Below are positions 1-12,447 of a DNA stretch of 64,000 nucleotides, one piece after another. The DNA comes from Saururus chinensis (taxonomy: Eukaryota; Streptophyta; Magnoliopsida; Piperales; Saururaceae), in assembly GCA_035235625.1 (NCBI GenBank), contig CP141142.1, positions 31,196,995-31,260,994 of the forward strand. Direction: 5' to 3'. A model generated the notes under the pieces. It had not been told where the DNA came from and searched no databases. It saw nothing but the letters and a program-made list of their open reading frames with translations. The translations under genes and the position numbers were made by a program. How positions within the stretch are numbered: position 1 is the stretch's first letter; each line of letters opens with the position of its first letter.

Positions 1-146
1 GGAAAACTCTAGACGATAAAAACTCCCACTTTTTCCCTTCAAAAATTGGTTTTCCTCTCTGTTATTTTGCCCATTCTTACACCTAATAAGGTCTCCCAAA
101 ATGGCTAGGGTTAACAATAATCAAGTTTGGAAGGACTTCATTTGTG

Positions 147-646
147 AATCCTAAACTACACAACTATTTTATTAACCGGTCAATCTTTTCTTAGGGCGAT
201 CAATCGTTCCCTGAACTATTCAATTTTAGTACTCACATTGATCGATCCTTTACTAAAAAAGATCTATCAATCATGTTACTATGATGAACGAAACACACAT
301 TGATCAATCTTTCAATCGACTTTTCCCTCAATTAAAAATTTATAAAACATCTATTAGCTGATTGATCCTTTCACAAGGCATGTTTAAAACCAATTCCTAA
401 AGTAGACAATTATTTCATTAACCGATCGATCTTTTTCAGGCGATCAATCATTCCATAAATTGTTCAATTTTAGTACTTACATTGATCAATCCTTTGCAGA
501 AAAGAATCTATCGATCATGTTACTGTGATGAACAAAGCATACATCTATCGATCTATCAATCAAACTATCAATCGATTTTGCCCTTGATTAAAAATTTCAA
601 AAACATCCATTAACTGATTGATCCCTTCACAAGGCATGTTCAAAAC
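147..646. repeat. Tandem duplication, two ~245-bp copies
   Basis: Copy 1 runs from about 147 to 391 and copy 2 from about 392 to 646. Both carry the same succession of landmarks: an 'attaaccg' stretch, a run of GATCGATC/GATCAATC motifs, 'atcatgttact', a poly-purine/AT stretch, and the closing 'cacaaggcatgtt'. The copies differ by scattered substitutions and a short insertion near 560, so the duplication is not recent. The 650-1700 stretch that follows is AT-rich, has no credible gene, and contains 'ctccccctttggc' near 954, a motif I associate with the region downstream of pol in some plant copia elements. The whole block is therefore probably retroelement debris (inference). Confidence 0.7.
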
Positions 647-1699
647 TAAATGATCTCTTATGAACGCTTTTGTGATTTTTTACCATTTTTCTCCAAAAAA
701 CTCTCTAAGATTATTTCAATAAAAATAGATGTGTTTTGTGTATGTGAGTGTGTGCTAATTTTACCTTCAAGTATGCCACTCATTTCAGTCATCATTCTTG
801 ACATTTTAGAACTCGTCAGCTCTAATTTTTTAAGTCTTTCATTCCAAATCCTACTTAGTCACATCATTGATCTCATTAGACCTTAAAGGCTAAAATGTAC
901 ATAGTATTTTGACATAGTATTGTTCAACGAAATTACCCATATGTTCTAAGAATCTCCCCCTTTGGCTATTTCATGACTAAACACTATAATTTATGAAAAT
1001 AAAAAAATACAACTATGACAATCTAGTACATTTACTTTTACTTGTGCTAAATGTAAGAATATATGTGTCACATGTCTAATTTATTTGTTGATTTCTTTAT
1101 CAAAATTATGTCAAGAAACCATATGTATTTAATGAGTCTTAGAATTTGATTTGAGGTTGTTGTGGTGGAGTCAGATTTTGAATTGATAGAATTGAAAAAT
1201 ATGAGCAGACTGTTCTTATTGATTAAGGTGAAAGACTGAAGAATATGAAGGGTTTTGAAACTTATCCATATCACATTGGAATATATAAATCACTTTGAAA
1301 AGGTTAAGAAGTGGTTATAAAGGTTTTAAAAGGATTTAGAGTAAAAAGGTAAAAATATAAAAAGAATAGGCAGAATGATCAATCGCTCCAAACAATGAAG
1401 GAGAAAACAATCGATAACCTGTTGATTCAACCCTGGGCAAAATGAACCCAAGAGTTATCGAACAATCACTCTCACAATCGATCAATCGATGGAAGAATTG
1501 TGCACATTAAAAACAATGACCGATCGATCGTTGTTTAGAACAATCAATCATTTCAAGGACAATTTACCTAATTTAAGATCTTCCTATTTCTATTTCATTC
1601 CCTATTCAAGTACAAGTCCTAAACCGACTTAATGAAGTATATAAGGGTTAATAAATCACGAAATTAGAGAGAGAAAAACCTAGAGCAAAAATGAGAAAT

Positions 1700-2037
1700 A
1701 GGGTTTATACCTTTGCTTATTATTTTTTTAAAAATAATTCACTTGAGCTTTGTATGGAATTATAAAGAGAAAGAGGGTTTATACATTTGCTTATTATTAA
1801 AATATATTTGTTACTGATTTGATTGTGAATTACTTGTTAAAACACACTAGAATTAGAAATGTTTAATTAGTTAAATTCTAAGTTTATTTTGTTTAAAGGG
1901 GAAAAATAAATTTTATAACTTAATTGTGAGTTAGAGGCACTTTATTTTCTCGGTTTGTTTATGACACACACATAGTCCAACAAACCAACATTTCTATCAT
2001 GTACTAGAATGCTTATTGAGATTTAAATGTGTCATAT
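1700..2037. other. AT-rich DNA, no gene seen
   Basis: No open frame of note, no recognisable repeat termini and no RNA-gene signature. It forms the left flank of the hAT element that follows. Confidence 0.5.
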
Positions 2038-3699
2038 ATGCTAAGTAGGGCTGCCAACAGTACCCATTGTACCATCTATGCTATACCATTAAGAAGTTAA
2101 ATGATTTGGTTAAATTTATTTAACAGGTAAATATGAGGATAATTTTATCCAACTATTATCTAAATGGAAGGTATTTGAAAAAGTTCTTCCATACCCATTT
2201 ATTTGTTACCCGTTTGTCATATTTAAAAATTATACATTTATTATACCTATTAGTCTTAAGTGGTTTAATTTTAAAAGATATTAGCTTATGGACTTTTACA
2301 ATAATTATTATGTCATGATTCACCATTGTGATTGACTCAATGGAAAATATAATTCAAATCCCAAATATTTATTGAATTAATTTAACTACTAACAACCATA
2401 TATTATAGATGTTACAAGCTACTACTTAGAATATGATTTGCTCTTTCTAGCATTTCATATCTAACTATATTTTTTTAAAAAAAAATATCCATTTGTAAAT
2501 TACATTTTATATTCTCTTAAACTCACTTCGCTTTTAAATTTCCCATTTGATTGCTTTGTCTAATTTTTCTAGTCTCATTATGACAAGGTTCATCTTTAAT
2601 CATATGTTCGAGAATCTTAACTAGCTACATAGACACTTTGTATAAAATATTTTTGTAGCTCTCAAGTTAGTTTAGATTTTTGTTTTGATAACTTAAACAC
2701 ATGTGTTTTTTTTGTTTTTGGTAATTAAATCTACGACGTGTTTGCAGGAAAATGATTGGTGGGTTTGCAGTAGGATTGTTGAGCTAGCCCTTTTCTTCCC
2801 AAGGCTAGACTCAAGTTAGCTAAAATCAAAGCTCGAACTTGGGCTAATAAAACTAAACTCTTGCTTGGCACATCTTGAATTGGTTTGGTTTGAGAGTTAG
2901 CTGGCTTAACTTTAAATAAGTGGTGTAGGTAGTTTATTTTGATATTTGATATATGTTGGTTGGAATCATGATTATGTTACAAATTATGTTTATATATGAG
3001 ATTGAAAATTTTGGAATGATGAATTACTTATTGAAATAAGTTAGAATGAACAAGTTTTGAATGACCAAATAGGTTTAAGTGAAAATTTTCTACTATATAG
3101 GGGAACTCTTTTAAACTTTTTTAGGTGATGATGTCATCATCTGGTCAACCCAGAATGACCCAGCCCAACCGCTAATCTTGGTCAAGGCTGGGTTTTAACA
3201 TTGCTTTAAAGAGACTCTAATAGATTATGTGAATCACTGCATGTGGTCTCATTCTTGCATGCAAGACACCTTTTGCTACAACAAATTGTAGTATGTAAGT
3301 GTCACTAATAGTACTCTAAGTGTCGCTAATGCATATTAGCGACGCTTAAAAAGTATCACTAAATATGTCGATAAAACTACAGTCGCTATTGCTTATTAGT
3401 GACGCTTATCATTAAGCGTCGCTAATAGTCTAACATTAGCAACGTTTAGATAAGCGTCACTAAATATTATATTTTTTGTAACACTTAATTATGCATCGCT
3501 AATGCGTAACTATTAGCGACACTTATAATTCAGTGTCGCTAATAGTTACAGATTAGCGACGCTTATGTATGTGTCGCTAATAATAATTTAAAAATAAAAT
3601 AAAATTTTGAATAAAATAATGAAGCATCACTAATAAAAAATTATTTTTCTATTAGCGACACTTTTTAAAAGCGTCGCTAATGACTTAAAAAATTATAAA

Positions 3700-4735
3700 A
3701 AAATAGTCTGCCGACGGCGGGGGATACTGAGGTGGGGGGGTGACCGTGGAGAGGGAGGGAGGCGGAGCCAACACAAGGGGGCGTTGTGGCGATGGTTGAG
3801 CTGGGATGGCAACAGGGCGGAATCCGGTGGGGAGCCGGATTCCGGCCCCTAGAGAAGAGGGGGATTGGGGAGGGGGAGACAAAGTTGGTGTGGCGGTGGG
3901 GGGGCTGCGGTGATAGCTGAGCTGGGACGGTGGCGGGGTGGAGCCGGAGGCGCAGGTGGCGGGGCGAGGTGGTGGCAGGGGGCTTCCAAAGAAGAGGAGG
4001 GACCAAGGAGGGAGGAAGGGGAGGCAGAGCTGGCACAAGGGGGTGCTGCTGGTGGTGGCTGTGTCGGGAAGGTAGGGAGGTTGGGCGTAGGCGGCTTTGG
4101 GGCGGCGGTAGGGGATTCCCGAGAAGAGCGGGACCAGGGAGGGAGGAGGGGGAGGCAGAGCTAGCACGAGGGGGAGGGGGTGTTTTGGTGGTGGCTGAGC
4201 TGGGATGACAAAGGCTTTGGGTCGCGATGGGGGATTCCGGAGAAGGGGGACCAGGGAGGAGGGGGAGGTGGAGTTGGCACGGGCGAGGCTCGGGAAATGG
4301 CTGGGCTGGGATGGCGGCGGTGGGGCGCAGGCAGAGGCGGGTGGATTCTAGAGAAGAGGGGGATCGAGGAGGGGGTTGGCAAAGTTGGTGTGGGGGTGGG
4401 GCGGGGGGCTCGGCGGTGGCTGAGCCAAGACAGCGGCAAAGGGATTCCAAAGAAGACGTGGGAACCGGGAGGGGTTGGAGGAGCCGGCGCGGGGGGGGGG
4501 GGGCTCTAGCAGTGGCTGAGCCGGCAGCATAGGGATTCCAAAGAAGAGGGGGGACTAGGGAAGGGGAGGGAGGATGGGGTTGGTGGAGCCAGCACCGGGG
4601 GGGCTCTGGCGGTGGCTGAGCCGAGACAATGGAGGTGGGCCGGAGTAGGAGGCGGTGGCAGCAGGGGGATTCCAGAGTAGCAGATGGGGGACTGGGATAA
4701 ATATAGCATGGGCGATTGAAATCACCCACACAGGC
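3700..4735 (-). repeat. GC-rich degenerate tandem repeat with spurious Pro-rich ORF
   Basis: About 1 kb of G-rich (+ strand) DNA in an otherwise AT-rich element. A motif like 'gattccagagaagagggggacc' recurs near 3839, 3986, 4119, 4230, 4346, 4443, 4535 and 4669, spaced roughly 90-150 bp apart, so this is a degenerate minisatellite. The - strand is open for 350 codons (4729 to 3677), giving a Pro/Ser/His-rich product with a recurring 'SLVPPLLWNP'-like unit. The other frames are open too, as expected of stop-poor GC-rich repeats. I see no domain and do not consider it a real protein. It may be a captured host sequence later amplified (inference). Confidence 0.6.
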
Positions 4736-4904
4736 GGAGGAATAAATCCCACGTGATCGTTTCGATCGTGCGGGTAGAAGTCTTGTTGTGACATTTCATA
4801 GAAGCGTCGCAACAGGGCAACTTATATGCGATTCTTATTTGTAAGCGTTGCAAATAAATTTCCTATTTGCGACGCTTACTGATAAGCATCACAACTAATT
4901 CTAC

Positions 4905-5535
4905 TATCTCTCTTTCCTCCTCTCTCTCTCCTCTCTCCTCCTCTCTCTCTCTTTCCTCCTTCTCTTTCTCTCTCTTTACATATTTTAAAATTAATACCAT
5001 AAATTATAAGGTAATAGCGACGCATAAGAATATGTGTCACTACTGCTAATACCAAGCGTACTAGCGACGCATATTTATGTGTTACTAATATATATTTTTT
5101 ATTAATTTTTAAATAAAAATATATAAATTAAATATTTCCCTCTCCCACCTCTCTCTCCCCTCACCCTCTCTCTCTTCTCTCTCCCCTCTCTCTCTCCCTC
5201 TTCTCTCTCCCTCCTCTCTCTCTCCTCCCTCTCTCTTTTTCTCCCTCTCTCTCCTCTCTCTCCCCTCCTGTCCTCCCTCCCTCTCTTTTTCTCTCCTCTC
5301 TCTCCTTTCTCTCTCTACATATTTTAAAATTTATATCATAAATTCATATGCGTCACTAATACATTTTTCATTTTTTGATTAATTTTTAAATAAAATATAA
5401 AAAAACAAAAATTAAATATTTCCCTCTCCTCCTTTCTCTCTCCTCTCTCCTTCTCTCCTCTCTCTCTCTCCCTCTCCTCTTTCTCTCCCTCCCTCTCTTT
5501 CTTTGTCCTCCCTCCCTCTCTCTCCCTCCCTCTAG
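4905..5535. repeat. CT-rich microsatellite tract inside CACTA-like copy 1
   Basis: Three blocks of (TC/CT)n with frequent CCC and TTT steps occur at about 4905-4975, 5140-5320 and 5425-5535. They are separated by AT-rich spacers carrying AGCGACGC-type words. The strand is almost pure pyrimidine in each block. The reverse complement matches the organisation of the long GA tract in the second CACTA-like element at 54-59 kb. Confidence 0.85.
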
Positions 5536-6804
5536 GGGTAAGAAGTTTATTTTAAATTTTTTAATATTTATTTATTATATAATTATTTATTAAATAAAAT
5601 TAATTAATAAAGATAATGGTGACACTTATAAACAAGCGTCACTATTACTAATGCTATTGGCGACTCTTGGTTAACGGCGTCACTAATAGTTCTAAATTTT
5701 TAATTTTTTTTAAATTCATTATTATTAATGATGATTTTATTAAACGTCGCTAATAGCATAACTATTAGTGATACATTCTTCCAAGCATCACTATTGTTAA
5801 ACCTATTAGTGACGCTTTAGAAAAAACATCGCTAAGAGTAATTTTTTTTACTTTAAAAAAAATAAATATCTTTTAGTGACACTTGTATTAAGCATCGCTA
5901 ATAGTCATATATTAGCGACACTTATTATAAAGTGTTGCTAATAATTCTAGTATTAGCGACACTTTATATTAAGCATCACTAATATGTGTCTATTAATGAT
6001 GCTTGTTATTAAGCGTCGCTTGTTATTAAGCATCGCTAATATGTAATTTTGTGGCAACACTTATTTATGTGTCACAAATAGTAGTTATTGGCAGCACTTT
6101 TATTTGTGTTGCTAATAAAAGCGTCGCTAATGATACATTTTGTTGTAGAGTTTGAAGGCAGCTAGCTGTGAGAAGGCAATTGTCATCCTTCTCACATTTG
6201 AGATTCTTCTAAAATAGGCAGTGGGATGTTTTAGAGTCATATGATATGATAGAATTATTAGAAAACAAGTAATTTATTAGGTATATGCCTAATATATGTC
6301 CATTTATGTTTCACATATAATCCTTATAATTTATTTGCAACAACTATAAACAACAGTAGTAATAATGTTAGTTTTTTACCTTAGTAATATCTAATTAAGT
6401 GAATAAAATATTTATTTTAGCCTTTTTTATCACATTTTAAAAAATATAATAGATAATGACTATCCGATTAACTAGTTGATTATTAGCGGAATGATTATGG
6501 AAGTTACCATTTACTTAATGGAACAATTATGGATAAAGATTTGGGAAATGGTTATGTAATGGAATGGGTTATACCATAACCGTATTGTTCCATTGACAGC
6601 CCTAATGCTAAGTGTGCGCATATTTATGTTCTATGGTATGCGTATATATTCTTCGGTGACATGTTTGTGTAAGATGACACAACTATACAACATACATGGA
6701 ATATGTGTGTGAGTTATGTCAGATGTGCATATGTTAAAAACATCAAATGTGGACCGATCGAATGTAGGTGGCACTTGTATACATGGTAACATGTATATGA
6801 AAAC

Positions 6805-9800
6805 TGTAACACCCAAAAATTTTCTAAATTCTTTATACTTGGCCATGCAAATATAAATAGGTTTTCTTGGTATAACAACTTCCTTTATACATAGAGTTTG
6901 AATATTACACTTACTAAATAGTAGACATAAAGACCTTTATAGAGTTACCAAGAGTACACAAATCATAGTATGGATGAGGAAATTATAATAGATGTAACAT
7001 GAAGGGAGTTTCGGGGTATATGTGAAAAATAGTAAATTTGACCTTTAAGTATTCTCAATAAAATAACTTATCTTGTAGTTTGAATTTCAATACGACACTT
7101 TGGGGATAGAAACTAGCTAGACATGGCTTCAAAATTGCTCTAAGAATGCACATATAAGATTTTAGATGAAAGAGTTATGATCGACCGAAGTTGGACCAAG
7201 GTGCTGTCTTTGACTTACCAACACCAGCATAGTTGATCCTTGGACATTATTAATAGTATAACTTTTTTAAAAAAATTTGAATTTTGATCTGAAATTTTTG
7301 GACCTTATAGTAGATAGAATATCTTTGTAACACTATAAAGAACATAATAATCAGAGTTTGTATGAGGAAGTTATGGTTACTCGAAGTTGGGATTTGGTAC
7401 TGTTAGATGTTACAATTGGTGGCTAAGGGTGTAAATGGATAAACATGAACGGGAGCATGGCATGTTCATAGCCATCCATTTTTATAGGGCCATGTGTTTG
7501 TCCATCCACATATGTTCGTGATGGATACTGACGGACACGATCAAAACGAAGGTGAAAGTTTGACATAGACTACTTTGTTCTCAAAGGGTGGTTGGTAAAA
7601 AATTAATTAAAAAAGAAGTTATAATAATAGTGGGAGTATAATATGTATTTTTTACAATCTTTTTACGAAGATTATGTATGTGATACAGGCTAGTAATTTA
7701 GCATAAAATAAATAATAATAATAATAATAAAATATATAATTGGCATACGCGGACGACTATGGACACAGACTATCCTTGTCGCAACACAACACAAGAGGTG
7801 TCAACAATCATGGTAGTCGAGATCTCGACCACCTGGATCCCTTGTGAGCCTTAACTTTATAACTTGTGTGAGACCTAAAACTTTTATTATTATTATTTTT
7901 CTGTGATTGTGCAATGGTTTGGTTTGAATATGATTTTTCTTAGTTCCGTTTTGAATTTTGTTAGTGAATTAGTTGACCGGTTCTATCAGGAGTTACCCTA
8001 GGTATGACAGACACATTCTCCTAGTCATGAGGTGGAAATACTCATTGAGAACATTAATGCCTTAACATAAACCACCATGTTACCACACTAATTCTTGCAA
8101 TTTCTATAACTTTTCTTGTGTTAAGGAAGTGGGCCCCACGCTAAGGCCCATGTCCATCTTTGGCATTGCGCCAACTTCTTGGGACATTGACCTTCATTTG
8201 AAATGTTAGATTACATTCATTTTAACATATTTCCTAAAGTGGCTTTCATTTATTCCTTTGTTGGGCCCATGCAAGCCCACTTACTGACCCACTAGTATAA
8301 ATAACTAAATTGGCTTATTCCTTCATTTGGGGGTGGCTCAAATTCAGGGTTTATTATGCTCTACCCTCTTTCTAGAAAGGGATGCATGTGTTCTAGCTTC
8401 ATCCAAGGTAAGTCAAGCAAGTTTACTTCAAGATTTCTTATGTCTTACCAAGAATCCTATGCTCTGGGTTGCATTTGATTCCATGTCTTTTACTCTTTAA
8501 AGTTCATTCTTTTACCTATGTTAGAAAGCCCTAGATCATTGTTTCTTGTTTCTACTCTTGTGTTTCATGTTTGGCACAGGGAGTGCTTGATTTGTCTTGA
8601 TATTAGTGGTTTTGAATATTTATTTGGTTGAAAGGTGTGGTTTTTGCTTAGGGATAATGTGACCTAATTTATTGGTTAAGGATTCTTTGAAATTGGAAAA
8701 AGATTGAAGGAAGCACCTACGGATTTGAGGTAAATGGTTTTTGTTTGGTAAAGTTATCCTTACATTAACACAATAGATTGTGTATGCAGAATCATGTTCT
8801 TGAAAAATGTTGGATTGTGAGCTTAAATCCTCTTGAATATGTGTTTGATGATGTATTGACATGAATATGCACGAGTTATATTAGATCTATCTTGTCTAAA
8901 GCCTAGATAACGTTCATTTAAAGTTTCATGAGGTTTTGATTGAAGATCAGACTAGTTTTTCCCAAAGAAAAATATTATTTTTGTGTTTCTGGGCATGACC
9001 AAACAATTGCCCTTGAAGGCCGGTCGATCAGTAAAGAAACTGCCTTTGGTTTTACGAAGACCGATTGATTGCTAAAACGATTGTTTGCCATTCTTTAAGG
9101 CCCAATTGATCACCTTTGCAAATAGTTAATCGCCCAAGTGAATTTTGACTTTTATGCATATTTTAAAGCCAGATTTTGAGGGTTTCTCCATGTCTCTTAC
9201 ATGTAACTAGTAAAGAATTTATCATGTTTGATATAAATACTTACACACATGTGATGTTATTCATGTATGAACCATGCTCCATGTACTTTAGATCATTTAT
9301 GAACATGACTACTTATGTTTACATGTGCTTATGCTTACATGACCTTATTGTCCATGCATGAACCATGCCTCATCCATGATAGGGTTATCTATTGGTGTAA
9401 ATACTTATGCTTGCATGCATTTAGCATTATTCATGTATAACTCATATCACATACATCATGAAAATAGTTTGTGAAATCATGTTTAACTGTGATTAGTCAT
9501 GGTATTTAGTAGTTTTCTAGGTTATTCATATCGGAGATTTGAATGAATTGGTTTTCCTTCTAAAAGGGCGGGGTTTTTGTTTGAAAGGGTAGAGTTTTCG
9601 TATTGAAAGGTCGGGTCTATCCTCCCCAGGTCGAGAAGAGCGGAATGCTACATTGAGACACTAAATGAGATTTCTAGAATAAGCCCCAGGCTAGTTTGTT
9701 CGTGCACAGTAGCTAACCAGGAGCATTTCTGGTTAATTAAGAGTGTCAACTACTTTTGGTATTTTTGGCTTAGGAATATTAGGTAAACATGTATATGGTA

Positions 9801-10574
9801 TTATCGGGTAGCGAAATTACTCTATCATTGATTTTATAGATTATTATGCTTATTTGCACATGTTATGTGTATGAACTATGATGCTCAGTTACACATGTTT
9901 TGTGTATGGATTGTGATACTCTATTGAGGCATTTATATAGGTTTTTGTGTATGAATTATAATGCATGATTGAGACATTTGCATAGGTCTAATGTGAAGGA
10001 TTTGACATGCTCTTGTAATCTTAACACCGGTATTGTATAAGGTTTATGTTATGCATCTTGAGATTATGTTTTGTGGTGTTAGTGCGAGCTCTATGTTTTC
10101 AAACCCTTATTGGGATTTACTCACCCCTTTGCCTTGTTTTGTTTTGGGTATCCCTTTGGGACCCTCTGTGTGTTTGTGCCCTGCAAGTGCTCAGGATGAC
10201 CTATTTTGCAAGCATAATGGTGACTAAATGGATGTAGAGCGGGGATAGTTTGCCTATTTTGGAATAGTCAGTAGTGGGTATATGATGTAATTATGAGACT
10301 TGATTATGTTTGTGGGTGAGCCTTTCATTTTGATAGCATGGACTTGTTTATATTTTTTGAAGGCTTGAGATTTCTTTATGCTTATGAACTTATATGTGGG
10401 TGTAGGAATGATTAACAATTTTATTTAATTTCCTTTTTTCGGTAATTGGTTTTGCACAAAGTGATGGTTGTGTATTTCGATCTAGCCCTGGTTTGGGTTA
10501 GAACTCTTCTCATCACACCCTCGTCATTCCTCATGACTGGGTTAGGGCCAAGGGGGCACGGCAGGGGTGTGACA
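6805..10574 (+). mobile_element. Long (~3.8 kb) LTR, probable solo LTR of a Ty3/gypsy-type element
   Basis: It starts TGTAACACCC and ends GGGTGTGACA, short inverted termini of the TG...CA type. A TATA-like tataaata lies at 8296-8303. Near the 3' end it has a 'tttactcaccccttt' box followed by 'cctgcaagtgctcagg'. The two long LTRs at 39.6 and 44.4 kb share this plan (TGTAA start, GTGACA end, 'ctcaccc' box). There is no primer-binding site after the right end and no gag/pol, so it is either a solo LTR or a lone LTR from a deleted element. The flanking 5-mers (aaaac, acatg) do not match, so the target duplication is missing. That could come from recombination between two different copies or from later change. 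Confidence 0.55.
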
Positions 10575-12447
10575 ACATGGATAAAGTGGGTAGGCTCCAG
10601 AAGAACTAAAGTCGAGTTTATGAATAGTTCATGGTCTATTGGGCGTGGTTGAACTCCTATATATGGCTACCATATCATAGAGAACTTTTATGACCTGCAC
10701 TTCGGGAGCAAGTTACTCGTATGTGTGGTCATGGTAACATAATAATTATGTTTTATGTACTTTTAAGCATGCTTATTTATGTTATGGTTTGTTCTATACT
10801 TATGTCTTACATAATGTACTTCATGAAATTTTGATCATAGTGTACTTACTCTTGAATTATGAATGTGTTGTCATTACTTAGTTCTTGTTTAGTCATCCCA
10901 TTGGGTATATTTACATACTCAGCATCTGTGTGTTGCAGGTACTTTGTAGGGTTAATGTTCATTTAGGAATCTGATTGTGCGGCAAGGACGATGTTGTTAG
11001 GCCACTTGACATATTTAATATTTTTTTACTTAAAGGTAGATAACTTTAGACACGTGGGTGCTAATCTATTTGTATTTGAGCCTATCAAGATATTCAGAAA
11101 TGTACTCAGACGAGACCTTGTTTAATTTAAGATGTGACATAACTTGGATTACTAGTGTACTCTAATTTAGTATTAGTATGTTCAAACAAAAATTTGACAC
11201 ATGCCCCACCCCAAGATGTCTTGTTGAAAGCTTTGACAAAAAGTTTTAAAAAAATTATTTCTATTTTTTATTCATAAAAATAAGTTTAAAAATCTCAAGG
11301 TGTGATAGAAACACTTCTCTGAAGAACCATTAGGGCCCATGGTATGAGACATAAGTACTGGTGGGGATTGTAGTGTGGATGATTCCCGTATGTGTTGGTT
11401 ATGTTCATTATTATTTGACAAGAGCAGTTTAGCTGAGTCATTTAGGTTGCAATGATGTTTTGTTATTGCGATACAGGTAAATTTAGTTAATGAGTTTATC
11501 ATATCCTAATGTGTAAACATGATAAGAAGTGGGAAAGATTTAGATTGTAGGCAAGATGACGGTTATAATCGGGATCCAATGACTTATCTTGGATAAATAA
11601 TCTTGTACTAGTACACAATTGAAAAATTATTGAAATAGTCTAAGTGAGTTCTCAAGGACTTTTGGAGGCAAAGATGATGCCTTTAGGACTAGGTGTCGAT
11701 TGCAAATGGGCGGTCCAGGTCATGGCCTCTTTGGTGATGGCTATCCGGGTAAAGTGGAAGATGATTGGTTACTTATTTATGTAAATCATGGTCATTCAAT
11801 TCAGTTAAATATGGTTAGAGGTGGAATGCCTCATGTCTATTTTTGCTGGTTACTATGACTATGATGTGGGATTAGTCTTGTTAGATCAAATTGATGGTTA
11901 ATGATAATCCTAATAGATTAAGGAAATCATGTTATAGGCTTGTTGAGGTGGTCCTGGGTTCATGCGCGATTGCGTGAGCCCAAGCTTTGCGGGCCATCAA
12001 ATTTAGATTTGACGACCCATGTTACTAAAGGGGAATTCAAGTCCCGAGTAAGGATACAATGGCTCACATAGCCTAGGTTCACACAGCTGCATGTGAACTC
12101 AGGTTCCCCTTAACTTTTTTCATATATATTTATATATATATTATGTTATGTTATGCATGAGTTTTGCTTTATTTGAATATTATGAGACTAAGTTCAGTGC
12201 ATGACATGACATATGGAATGATTACATCAATTAAGGTTGTAAATGAATTACATAACCACATGTATTTTGTATGCATTGGTATTTACAAAAGTTGAAATAA
12301 GATGGATACAGAGGACTCCTCGCTACACAATGATCATGTGCTTCAAACTTACCTCCATGGCTCCTCAGAATTCATTGATTATAAGTAATATTTTTGTAAC
12401 AATTATATTGTTGTGTTTTTCTAAAAATATTCGGGGAGCTAAGTCAT
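10575..12447. other. Unassigned repeat-like DNA, possible LTR tail at 10.9-11.15 kb
   Basis: No gene is supported. The stretch around 10,910-10,945 ('tacatactcagcatctgtgtgttgcaggtac') and the 'gatgtgaca' near 11,140 look like the 3' part of another LTR, possibly one that the 6805-10574 LTR entered, but I cannot find its left half. The remainder (11.2-12.4 kb) is AT-rich with no open frame worth reporting. Confidence 0.35.

Larger units (their letters stand above)
3274..6150. mobile_element. CACTA-like (En/Spm-type) non-autonomous element, copy 1
   Basis: The ends are near-CACTA inverted termini: CTACAACAAA at 3276-3285 against TTTGTTGTAG at 6139-6148. With two more bases on each side, the element is flanked by TTT on both sides, compatible with a 3-bp CACTA target duplication but weak because it is low-complexity. 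The subterminal zones (about 3290-3690, 4800-5090, 5600-6130) are packed with degenerate AGCGACGC / GCGTCGCTAAT words in both orientations, the typical En/Spm subterminal transposase-binding architecture. Internally it has a GC-rich repeat block and a CT-rich tract. No transposase frame is seen. It sits inside the 2046-6604 hAT element and is therefore younger than it. Alternative: another TIR superfamily with similar ends. Confidence 0.7.
2046..6604. mobile_element. hAT-superfamily non-autonomous DNA transposon, interrupted
   Basis: The left end begins TAGGGCTGCCAA and the right end finishes TTGACAGCCCTA, which gives imperfect terminal inverted repeats. A perfect 8-bp direct repeat ATGCTAAG flanks both ends (2038-2045 and 6605-6612). 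An 8-bp target duplication with TAGGG-type termini is the established hAT signature. Removing the nested CACTA-like element leaves about 1.7 kb of AT-rich DNA with no transposase frame, so this is a non-autonomous copy. The subterminal regions (about 2055-2230 and 6440-6595) share mirrored 'tacccatt'/'aatgggtt' words. The clean target duplication makes the boundaries reliable. Confidence 0.85.

Noticed and set aside
3677-4729. 350-codon - strand open frame
   Set aside because: Pro/Ser/His-rich product of a GC-rich tandem repeat; other frames in the same block are also open and there is no domain.
7432-7800. Possible hAT element inside the 6.8-10.6 kb LTR
   Set aside because: The 'taagggtgtaaatggataaac' start has no convincing inverted partner; ends and duplication could not be matched.
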